Assembly: GCF_033568475.1 (NCBI RefSeq)
Contig: NC_133121.1
Coordinates: 195,992,664 to 196,056,663, forward strand
DNA: 64,000 nucleotides
Reading direction: 5' to 3'
Source of the DNA: Henckelia pumila
Taxonomy: Eukaryota > Streptophyta > Magnoliopsida > Lamiales > Gesneriaceae
Made by a program: the position numbers and the translations under genes. Shown one piece after another: positions 23,491 to 32,467 of the stretch (positions are counted from its first letter, which is position 1; every line of letters starts with the position of its first letter). The notes under the pieces were generated by a model. The model worked only from the letters and a program-made list of their open reading frames with translations, had not been told where the DNA came from and did not search any database.

Positions 23491-26125
23491 TGAAACGCTT
23501 ACTACTAATAAATGCAATTTTTTTTTATACTACTATACATACATGCCCATACATATATGTATATAAAAATAACATACTTTTTCTTAAATAACCTGAAAAA
23601 AATATTAAATAAATAAATCCTTAAAAATGTTTCATGCATCAATTTAAAATAATAAACAATGCTGTTGAAAAAAATCTCATATGCGGAAACAATAATAAAA
23701 TAAAACATGTTTCAAAACTCAACATAATAAACTAAATAGCTGCGACGGTCACGGGGTCCACTGCTTCGTGAGCTCATAAGTACTCACCACCGGTAGGAGC
23801 TACATAAACGTCATCATGCTCACCTGCACCATATAAGCGTAGTGAGCCTAGGGGCTCAACATGTCTAATCCTTTATAACAAGGTTAAAAATAATGCATCA
23901 CATAATTACTAATACATATACATGTACTTGAGCATGCATGGAAATATTTTCATCACATAATAAAACTGCTGAATCATAAACTGAATCATAACCATAATCA
24001 TAAACATATTATTTCTTCATCATATATAACATAATTGAGCAATGATTTTGAAACCTGAAGATGGTCCTATCCATAAGTGTGACGCTCATGTGTCGACTGA
24101 TCAGTCTCCTGAACCAACGTACGATGGCGGTGATAAATCACCTTCTATGGTAGTAAACTACCGAATCATATGGTGGATAACCACCCCTATGGTAGTAAAA
24201 CTACCGAATCATATGGTGTAAAACCACCCCTATGTCACACATACTTCAATTTCTACCAAAATATTTTATTGCTCATCATTTACATAATTATATACATAAG
24301 AAATTTCATGAATGCATGCACTGAAAATATGTCTGTAATATATATTTAATTAATTTTTCATAATATACTTAAAATAGACTTCATGCATAAAAATAATTAA
24401 ACATATATTCCGGACTTATTTATTTTTCATGGGTTGGTCCAGACTGCTGGTCTCTCTAATAAGCCCCATAACTGACTTAAAGCCCATTAACTAACTTAAA
24501 GCCCATAATTAAATAAATAATTTTAAAAATTATATTTTTTACTAAATAAAATACTTAAATATTTTTGGGCTTAAATAAAAATATTTTGGCCCATTAACTA
24601 ATTAATTCATAAAAATTCATTGACTGACCCATAAAATCACTGACTGGCCCAAAAATATTCATGGGCTCCCAAGACCATAAAAATCATTGGGCTAACATAA
24701 ATAAATTATTTAAGTCCCAAATAAAATTATTTGGAGGCCCAAATAATTTTCTAACTAATTATTAAAGCCCAAAATACACTTAAAACTATTAAATACTTAA
24801 CAATTAAAATACCCAAGCCCGGCCCACCTAACCCGGACCCGGACCACATGACCCGACCCTAGACCTACCAGACCTGACCCGGACCCCAATACCCCGGCCC
24901 AAACCCAGCTCAGCCCAAAAACCCGATCCCCCTTGCCCAGCTCACTTCGGCCGAGAGAAGCAGGCCTTCTTGGCCTGCTGCCGGCCAGCTTCGGCCACCC
25001 CTGGCCGGAGCGCCGCCGCCCAGATGTAGCCCACATCTGGGCTGTCCTAACCCACCATGCCTCAGCCCGAGCCATGGATCCTAGCCCTGGACGATCCCCT
25101 CTTCCAAAAACCCTAGTCTGCGCGCCTCTAAGACCCCCAACTGAACTAGCTTCGAACTTAGCCCAAACCAGCCTGAACCAATTGACCTTGCTCGATCCTA
25201 AGACACCCTGGGACACCCCTTGACCAAGCCCTAGCCTCTGGACCGAGCCATGCAACAAGAAAACATGAATCATGACTGAAACCATCAACAAACATGCATC
25301 AAATCATACATTCTTGCATAAAACAAAAAGTTCCTGATAAATTCTGAAATAAAAACCATCATGCGTGAATAGTAGCTTATATGGTGTTCAAACGAAAGAA
25401 TAGACATGCCTTAGATGAAGATAAACGAAAAAACGAGACAATAATCGCGTGTACGGCGCTCCGGGACGAACGAATCTTCTTGATTTCTTGAAAACCTAGA
25501 AGGCTTTGGCTATGGTGTGAAACTTTCTGATGCAACGTGAGGAAGATGATGAAAAAATATGGGGGAGGCGGCTAAAGATTTTTTAATCGGTATAGGGATT
25601 GATTTTTAGGTTTAATTTGAGTAGATATTGGTTTAAATAAATAACAATAATCAACATAAAGATAATATACCAACAAAACTTTATTTAAATCTCCTAATAA
25701 TAATAATAATCTGATACTAAAACTCAAATCCCGAAATTAAGACTTAAGGGATTTTTAAAAATTAATAAAAGTCAATAAAATGACTTATTTTGGCTAAAAA
25801 TCAACCCTTAAATAAGTATATAATTAAATACTAAAATTTTCTTGACAAAAATATCTTAAAATAATATTTTAAGACTAATAAAACTCATAAAATATTTTTG
25901 GCTAAGAATTTTGGTATCTCGTTCGTCCACGGTCCCGTCTACGCGATCAAAACCAATAATTCCTTAAAAATCTAAAATAGCAGGTTAAATGCTAAAATAA
26001 ATTAAATCATGCATATAATTCACATAATAACACATAAATGTCATTTAACCCAAATATAAATTTTAAATAATTATTTTCCTTAATTATGCATGCAAATTTA
26101 CGTATTAAAATTTTTGGGTGTTACA
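23491..26125 (-). repeat. Element D 5' LTR (right copy)
   Basis: Partner of 15974-18640, starting TGAAACG and ending GGGTGTTACA. It contains the same mini-hairpin array (24125-24235) and the GC-rich block (24815-25220). Small indels separate it from the left copy, including loss of one 23-bp repeat near 24740. Confidence 0.92.
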
Positions 26126-26696
26126 CCTGATGACCCTCATAGAGTCGGTAAACGAGTCAAAAAGTATAGTACTTAGCATATAGCGTCTCCATGATGTTTC
26201 AAGTAGTAAGGACTAATAGTGTACAACCAAAACCACGGACTTATCCACTCAATTAATAATAACCACTTGGAAAGTCCGAATAGGGTAGTTCGATCATTCA
26301 TCATATGAATATCCATTTGCATGTTTTGAACATCTCTATGTTCCATACCAATGAAACGTGGTACTTGGCATCGCAAATGCTAGTCTCGATCTCGAGCGAT
26401 CCTTATCCTTATTTGCGGACGACTCAATTGACAAGGAACTGTTTAAAATATACAGTGACTATAAGATGTGTTTCATGATAGTGATATCTCTTTATTCACT
26501 ATCTCATCTTACTTACACTATAGTATATTCAAGATCTTTATCAAAACAACAATAGTATATCACAATATAACATTATGAAGAAAGATAAAGAAAATGCCAT
26601 TAATGAATGTAAATTATATTAAACAAAGATTGTTTACAATAAGAGACTCTCAAAGCCCTTAGCCACAACTTGGCTAGCGAGGCATCAACTCTTTCA

Positions 26697-27193
26697 ATAA
26701 TGAAATTCCAATAATATTGGGACGTCCATTTCTAGCAACTTCAAATGCTTTAATTAATTGTCGAAATGGAATAATGAAATTGTCTTTTGGAAATATGACT
26801 TTAGAACTTAATGTGTTCAATTTAAGTAAATAACCAAGTATCAATGAAGATGAAGATGATAATGCAATAGAAAATATCATGGAAGAATGTCAAAAAGAAA
26901 ACTTAAATCAACAATCTGATGTTTTTTTAGTGGAAAATTTTGATTTGAAAAATATTTTTGAATCAAAACTATTTGAAGAAAACAATCAACTTGAAGAAGA
27001 AAATGTAGTAGCCGATCATTTATCAAGAATAATTTGTGAATCATCTCAAAATGAAATACCAATAAATAAAAATTTTCCGTATGATCAACTATTTTATGCT
27101 ACTACTATGCCTTTGTTTGCTAATATTGTAAATTTTCTTGTGACAAATAAAATATCTTCTCATTGGAGTTCACAAGATAAAATAAATTCTTGA
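26697..27193 (+). pseudogene. Element A protease end fused to RNase H tail (RT deleted)
   Basis: Directly after element F the frame reads NEIPIILGRPFLAT and CRNGIMKLSFGNMTLE, the end of an Athila/Tat protease. TAA at 26831-26833 is followed in the same frame by a low-complexity acidic segment, then NVVADHLSRI, which is the very end of RNase H. The whole RT and almost all RNase H (normally about 500 residues) are absent between them. This is an internal deletion, not an insertion, so this copy cannot reverse-transcribe itself. Confidence 0.8.
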
Positions 27194-28394
27194 AAGAGGT
27201 AAAAAAATTTTATTGGGATAATCCTTATTTATTTAAGTATTGTCCTGATTAAATTTTTCGACGATGCATATCCGACAATGAGGTAAGTAGTGTCATTAAA
27301 TTTTGTCATTTTGAGGCATGTGGAGGTCATTTTTCGTCAAAGAAAACAGCTGCAAAATTCTTTCGATGTGGATTTTATTGGCCTTCTTTATTCAAAGATA
27401 CGCATTCATTTTGCAAATCTTGTGAAAATTGTCAGAAAATGGGTTCAATTTCAAAGCGAAACATGATGCCTTTAAATCCAATCATGATTATTGAAATATT
27501 TGACATTGGGGAATAGATTTTATGGGTCCATTCCCATTATCTTTTGGATTTACTTATATTTTAGTGGTTGTCGATTATGTTTCAAAATGGATTGAAGCAA
27601 TTGCATGTAGAACTAATGATCATAAAGTTGTGAGAAAATTTTTGAAAGAAAATATTTTTAGCCGATTTGGAATACCTAGAGCTATAATCAGTGATGGGGG
27701 AAGTCATTTTATAAATATATCATTTTCTTCGTTGTTAAGAAAATATGGTATTACACATAAAGTTTCTACTCCATATCACTCTCAAACAAATGGTCAGGTT
27801 AAACTTGCAAATGAAGAAATAAAACAAATTTTGGAAAAAACAGTCAATCCAAATCGAAAAGATTGGTCTTTAAGATTAAGTGATGCATTATGGGCATATA
27901 GAATTGCATTTAAAACATCATTAGGGATGTCACCATATAGATTAGTTTTTGGTAAGCATTGTCGTCTACCTGTTGAAATTGAACATAAAGCTTATTGGGC
28001 AATTAAAGCATTTAATACTAATTTAGATGATGCATCTAAATTAAGAAAATTGCAATTAAATGAACTAGAAGAATTAAGAAATGATGCATATGAAAATGCA
28101 AATATTTATAAAGATAAAACAAAAGCCTTTCATGATAAAAATATTATGAGAAAATCGTTTGAAATTGGACAAAAAGTTTTACTTTATAATTCTCGCTTGC
28201 ATTTGTTTCCAAGAAAACTTAGATCACGATGGACAGGTCCATATGTTGTAAAAAATGTTTATCTTCATGGTGCTGTTGATGTTGAAAATCCTAAAAATAA
28301 TAATGTGTTTAAAGTTAATGGACAAAGACTTAAACCATTTTTAGAAAATGAAATTCTTAATGATGAGTTTATGCCTTTATATGATCCAAATTAA
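27194..28394 (+). pseudogene. Element A integrase, frameshifted, catalytic Glu replaced
   Basis: The HHCC zinc finger is at about 27310-27440 (CHFEACGGHFSSKKT, then FCKSCENCQK). A frameshift lies near 27508, at the first catalytic Asp. The core then continues as 290 aa open from 27522: [18 protein letters not shown] (second Asp), and [15 protein letters not shown], where the expected catalytic Glu of GQVE is Lys. The C-terminus has [24 protein letters not shown] codons also occur near 27196 and 27249. Athila/Tat lineage. Confidence 0.88.
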
Positions 28395-28510
28395 TTGTTA
28401 CTTATATTTTCATTTTATTTTTGCAGAATTGAGTTCACTTCCCGGTTAAGTGGCGGATAACGGTACTCCGTGACTACTTTTAGTCGGTTTTTATTTCAAT
28501 TTCCCAAAAT

Positions 28511-28546
<36 letters not shown>
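28395..28546. other. Spacer with (TA)n tract
   Basis: A non-coding stretch between integrase and the accessory ORFs, ending in an alternating TA run (28519-28542) just before the next ATG. TTTTGCAG at 28418-28425 could be a splice acceptor that puts the accessory ORFs on a spliced mRNA; not proven. Confidence 0.4.
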
Positions 28547-28547
<1 letters not shown>

Positions 28548-28852
28548 TGGATGTTTGTATTTTTAATCTTCGTAAATATTTTCGTGGTATAGCTGATAAT
28601 AAGTTGAAAAATATTTATAAAGCTAGATGCGAGAGATTACGTTTACTTATGTCGTATAATATTCGTGATGATATTCGCTTTGCTATTGAAGCAAAGGTTC
28701 CACTTGATGGGGAATCAAGTAAGATCATTATCAAACAAATGCCTGGATTTGGAAAAAGTACTTATGCAAAAAAACGTGGAGCTAAAAATATAGGTGGATG
28801 TTACAAATGTGCTAGGTGGACTTGTCACGAACATTGTAGGAATTTGGAATGA
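28547..28852 (+). CDS. Accessory ORF 1 of element A: small basic Cys-rich protein, viral NABP-like (tentative)
   Basis: An intact 101-aa ORF. The N-terminal half is helical-looking and basic. The C-terminus has a basic patch (KSTYAKKRGAKNIGG, residues 70-84) followed at once by a Cys/His cluster (C85, C88, C93, C97: C-x2-C-x4-C-x3-C). A basic YA-K/R-R patch just before a small zinc finger is the layout of the Cys-rich nucleic-acid-binding proteins of carla-/viti-like plant RNA viruses, several of which suppress RNA silencing; spacing of the last two Cys is tighter here. It could equally be an element-specific nucleocapsid-like protein. Its stop overlaps the next ATG (ATGA). That it is a real intact ORF is firmer than its family. 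Confidence 0.55.
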
Positions 28853-29169
28853 CATCCACAAACAGAGAAGATAAAATATTATTCATTAGGAATGGGCTGA
28901 GTAAAGAACCATTGGATCCACTTCCAATGTCTCTTGAGACGCATTCCAGTGAATACGTGCAAAATGAACTTCTTAAACTGTGGACAAAATTTATTTATGA
29001 GAGGGATCATTATATAGATTGTCTTGCATTTAATGTGGATCCGTATATCGTCTATCAGAAGAATTGGGTATTTCAACTCCAACGAGAAGAGATAGATGGT
29101 ACTACCCCCGATGGTAACGTATATATTTCACTTTTTATGTGTGTATGTTTTCTACTATTCATATTTTGA
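28849..29169 (+). CDS. Accessory ORF 2 of element A: unknown 106-aa protein
   Basis: An intact ORF whose ATG overlaps the stop of ORF 1 as ATGA, an arrangement compatible with termination-reinitiation. I do not recognise a family. It has an acidic/aromatic middle (LLKLWTKFIYERDHYIDCL, DPYIVYQKNWVFQLQ) and a hydrophobic end (FMCVCFLLFIF). A donor-like GTAACG at 29114 falls in GATGGTAACG; if used, the hydrophobic tail would be intron sequence and the protein about 88 residues before the junction. A/T-rich third positions match the rest of element A. Confidence 0.5.
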   Translation: MTSTNREDKILFIRNGLSKEPLDPLPMSLETHSSEYVQNELLKLWTKFIYERDHYIDCLAFNVDPYIVYQKNWVFQLQREEIDGTTPDGNVYISLFMCVCFLLFIF

Positions 29170-29268
29170 CTTTTCGTACAATTGTTTTTCTATAAATGCA
29201 TGCTTGAATTTTCTTTACATATTGAAAAAAAAAAGAGTGTGAGAGAGAAATTAAGAAAAGAAAAAAAC

Positions 29269-29907
29269 ATGGCAGGATCTGCTTCACAAAAATTGAAAAA
29301 TATTTGTGTATTTTGTGGTTCTAATACTGGAAAGAATGAAATATTTGTTGATGCAGCAATTAATCTTGGAAAAAATTTAGCAGAGAGAAAAATTCACTTG
29401 GTATACGGAGGAGGCAATATTGGGTTAATGGGATCTATTTCAACAGCAGCTCATCTTGGAGGTAGCCAGGTTTTGGGTATTATTTCTACAGCTTTAGTTG
29501 AAGGAAATATTACAGGTGTTACGGTTGGGGAAGAGTTGAAAGTTTCATCAATGCACGAGAGAATAACTAAAATGATAGATAGTTATGATGCTTTTATTGC
29601 CTTACCAGGTGGTTTTGGTACTTTAGAAGAAATTTTTCATGTTTTTTCTTGGGCACAACTTAATATTCATAATAAACTTGTTGGATTGTTGAATATCAAT
29701 AACTATTATGATGGTTTGTTGACTTTTCTTGATGTAGCTGTGGAACAAAATTTCATTTCAGAAAATTCACGAAAGATGCTCATCTATGCTTCGAATGACG
29801 ACCAATTAATTGATGATCTCAAAGCTTTTGTTCATCAACCTGATTCGGCTATAACAAATATCAATTGGTCTCAAACAACCAGTAAGAAAAGGAATCTGGA
29901 TCATTGA
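29269..29907 (+). CDS. LOG: LOG cytokinin riboside 5'-monophosphate phosphoribohydrolase carried by element A
   Basis: A complete 212-aa ORF of normal LOG length. LOG releases active cytokinin bases from their riboside 5'-monophosphates in one step, in cytosol and nucleus. The Rossmann-like fold begins at ICVFCGSNTGK (12-22); the nucleotide-binding loop is VYGGGNIGLMG (45-55); Arg98 is in SMHERITKM; the family-defining PGGFGTLEE is at 113-121; and WAQLNIH-KLVGLLN follows. No stop, frameshift or lost key residue is seen. Start: MAGSAS at 29269 follows an A-rich purine leader; TATAAAT at 29191 could be its own promoter. Plant LOG genes have several introns and this copy has none, so it was probably acquired through an mRNA. 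Codons are as A/T-ending as gag, suggesting long residence. Confidence 0.92.
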   Translation: MAGSASQKLKNICVFCGSNTGKNEIFVDAAINLGKNLAERKIHLVYGGGNIGLMGSISTAAHLGGSQVLGIISTALVEGNITGVTVGEELKVSSMHERITKMIDSYDAFIALPGGFGTLEEIFHVFSWAQLNIHNKLVGLLNINNYYDGLLTFLDVAVEQNFISENSRKMLIYASNDDQLIDDLKAFVHQPDSAITNINWSQTTSKKRNLDH

Positions 29908-31330
29908 TTTAACGTGTCACAAAATGGTTTGTGTTTGTTCCTCATCTTCAATAAATTTCAGGTGATATCTCTTTCATCATGTACTCTTTATTTTTCTTAA
30001 AAAATTAAAAACAATGTCATATTCATGTTTGGGGGAGGGTTTATCTCTAAAAAAAATTATTAAAATTTAAAAAAAAAAAAAATTGCTATAATAATATTTA
30101 TTTTTCTTTTTCAACGGCAGAGTAAGGAGTCAAAAACTCCTGACACGAGTAAGTTTTTATTTATTGTATTATCACAATAGATTAGATTTTAATATTCCGT
30201 ATATATTTAAATTGCAAACTACTAAGAAAACGAAGTCTTTTTGTATATATGTTTGTTTACACTTCTTTTTATCAATTTAATAGAAAATATATAATTGATG
30301 GGATATAAGTTATAAATAATATATAATTGTGTGTTTTCAAATAACATATTTTCTAAAACTTTTATGATTATATAGTTAAAGTGATATTGATTGAATGAAT
30401 AATAACATGTATAATTGAAGGAATTAAATTGTAAAAGTGCAATCTATACTCACATAAATTTTGTGAGTGAGAGGTGAGAATTGAGAAAAAAACTTATAAG
30501 CTTTTATTGATAATTAAGAAATGGTTGATTACTAGATTAAACCCATTTTGAAAAAAAAAACAAAACAAAAAAAAATTGTGCATATAAAAATTGGCTGCAA
30601 AGTTGTTTGAAGTTTGATTTTAATGATGTAGAGTATTAATATTACTATTATAATTCTCATGGTAAATTTTTAATAGATTTACCTCATAAATAAATAAATA
30701 AATAAACTTTGAAAATAGAAAAAAAGAAAAAAAATGTTACATATTCAAAGTTTATTGTAGTTATTTGGTTTTGTAAAAACAAATTTGCAGCCAAGTGCAT
30801 AAAAAAAAAAGAAAAAAAAATTGAAAAAAAAAACAAAATGGGTTTATTCTTTGTAAATTATCCTATCTTATTTTCAATATTAGGTTATTTGATTGTCTGC
30901 TTTACTAGCCATTTTCAATGAGTGTATAATTTTCTTCCAACTCCATGAGTGAAAAACAGCTATATATGAAATATCATAACCCGAGAGAATATGAAGTTGA
31001 GACTTTTACATTAAAATTTCTGATATTATACATATTATGAAAATAATTTCTATTATCATTTTGATTATATTATTCTCAAAATTTTAAGAAAATATTTATA
31101 TAAAAAAATTATTTATATTTAATATTTTGATATTGTGTGAAATATATATGTATAACCCATCCAATTATATATTGATATATTAGTTGATAACAAGATTTAT
31201 AAATAAACATATAATCACCTTATAAGTGTGTTTTAAAATTTCAAAGTTTGCAAATTTGAATATATATATTAAGGAGTAAAAATCTAACTTGTGATTTTAT
31301 GATATTTTATTACTAAGGGACTAGTAATTA
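29908..31330. other. 3' non-coding region of element A
   Basis: AT-rich, without coding signal. It holds a PPT-like GTTTGGGGGAGGG near 30027-30040, as is common after pol in Athila/Tat elements. It also holds a diverged inverted repeat: AAACCCATTTTG and TGGCTGCAAAGTTGTTT (30538-30610) pair with AAACAAATTTGCAGCCA and CAAAATGGGTTT (30777-30845). Several A-rich runs occur. Confidence 0.55.
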
Positions 31331-31345
31331 GCCGGTTTGGGGGTG
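31331..31345 (+). other. Element A polypurine tract
   Basis: GCCGGTTTGGGGGTG immediately precedes the 3' LTR (TGATG at 31346). It is short, with the G5 core typical of Athila/Tat. Confidence 0.6.
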
Positions 31346-32467
31346 TGATGAAACTTAAAATTTGTAATTATTTATCTGTTAAAAATTGTGTTTTAAAATT
31401 AAAGTTTCATTAAAATTATGAAGTATTATTTTATTGTTATGTGTTTATATTTAAATATTTTACTAAAAATGTTGTATTTTATGTTTTGCGCAGGTTTGAT
31501 AAAAATAAAATTACTCAAGCTACAAAGGTTATATTGGAGTAATCTCAAATCCTGTAGAATGAAAAAAGAGGTATCTTCAACTTTGTAGAATACAAGAAAT
31601 TCCAAAAACCTCATTAAGATGATCAAAATAATCAAAAATCAAAATGAAGACAGATTTACTTTTACTATGATCTGCTTGTAGTAAAAATATCATAACTATT
31701 TCATCTTTTACCCAAAAGAGGTGAATTATATGTCCAAACACATCTACACAAAATATCATACGTGTTCTATGTTGAATGAAAAGGCTGAATCGGTAGTCTA
31801 AAGTATCAAACATGCCAATTAATGTTGGGTTATGGTATTGACATTCAAGGAGACAAGCAGCCACCAACTTTACTATTCCACATTTAATGAGCCTTGGACT
31901 CTTGCTCTTATTTGGCCTATAAATAGATGTGTTGTATAAGCTTTGTAGTGTGCAAAAGTGTAGAGAAATTCCTCACTTGTAAAATAAATATTGTGTGTGT
32001 AAGAATAAGAGTTTGAGTGTGCATATTTCTCCAAGTTTAAGTATGAAATTTCTTTTATCCTTACTCTTGAGTCTTATGTTCATGGCAAGATAAATCCTTT
32101 TATGTCAAGGTGAAAAGGTTTCATTGTTGTTCAAGTAAGATTTTTTATATTTTGTATATTCTTTCCTTTTCTATTTTTATTTTTACTAATTGATCTTTAT
32201 TTGTAGGTATAATTTGAATGATTTATTGTTATCTATTTACATCAAATACTTGGTACTTTGAATGTGGTTACCTTGATTTGTTGTCTAATATGATACAATA
32301 AATACTACAATAATTATATACTATAAATATATGTATCAATTTATAATAAAGTCATATATATTATTTAGACAATAGCGTGGTTCTGCCGGTTGTTCTAAAT
32401 AATATATTGTGATTTGAACTAACATTTAATTTTCCGCAACTAACATTTACTTTTTCGCAACTAACAT
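31346..32467 (+). repeat. Element A 3' LTR, first part
   Basis: Aligns with 7538 to about 8660 of the 5' LTR. It is interrupted at AACAT (32463-32467), the target site of element B. The LTR resumes at 41750. Confidence 0.9.

Larger units (their letters stand above)
15974..26125 (-). mobile_element. Element D: chromovirus (Tekay-like) Ty3/gypsy retrotransposon
   Basis: A complete 10152-bp element with perfect 5-bp target duplication CCTGA (15969-15973 and 26126-26130). The LTRs are 2667 and 2635 bp. On the minus strand the order is 5' LTR, tRNA-Met PBS, a putative 5' UTR intron, gag, a putative intron, protease, RT, RNase H, integrase with C-terminal chromodomain-like region, PPT, 3' LTR. The polyprotein has three nonsense codons and two frameshifts, so it is inactive, but the LTRs look only about 2% diverged. 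Same family as element J. Confidence 0.92.
14642..26696 (-). repeat. Element F LTR (about 1.9 kb), split by element D
   Basis: The LTR starts TGTTAGAACACG at 14642 and ends near 26696 with CAACTCTTTCA, the decayed inverse of the start (short terminal inverted repeat TGTTAGA). Element D (15974-26125) is inserted in it with TSD CCTGA, so LTR sequence proper is 14642-15973 and 26131-26696. It includes a TA run at 15128-15150. On the right it abuts element A protease sequence directly, so F was inserted into A. Confidence 0.65.

Noticed and set aside
24797..25291. GC-rich open frame with Gly/Arg/Trp-rich translation
   Set aside because: Falls in the GC-rich block of the element D LTR; the same block in the other LTR (17311-17646) reads differently after small indels, as expected for non-coding DNA.
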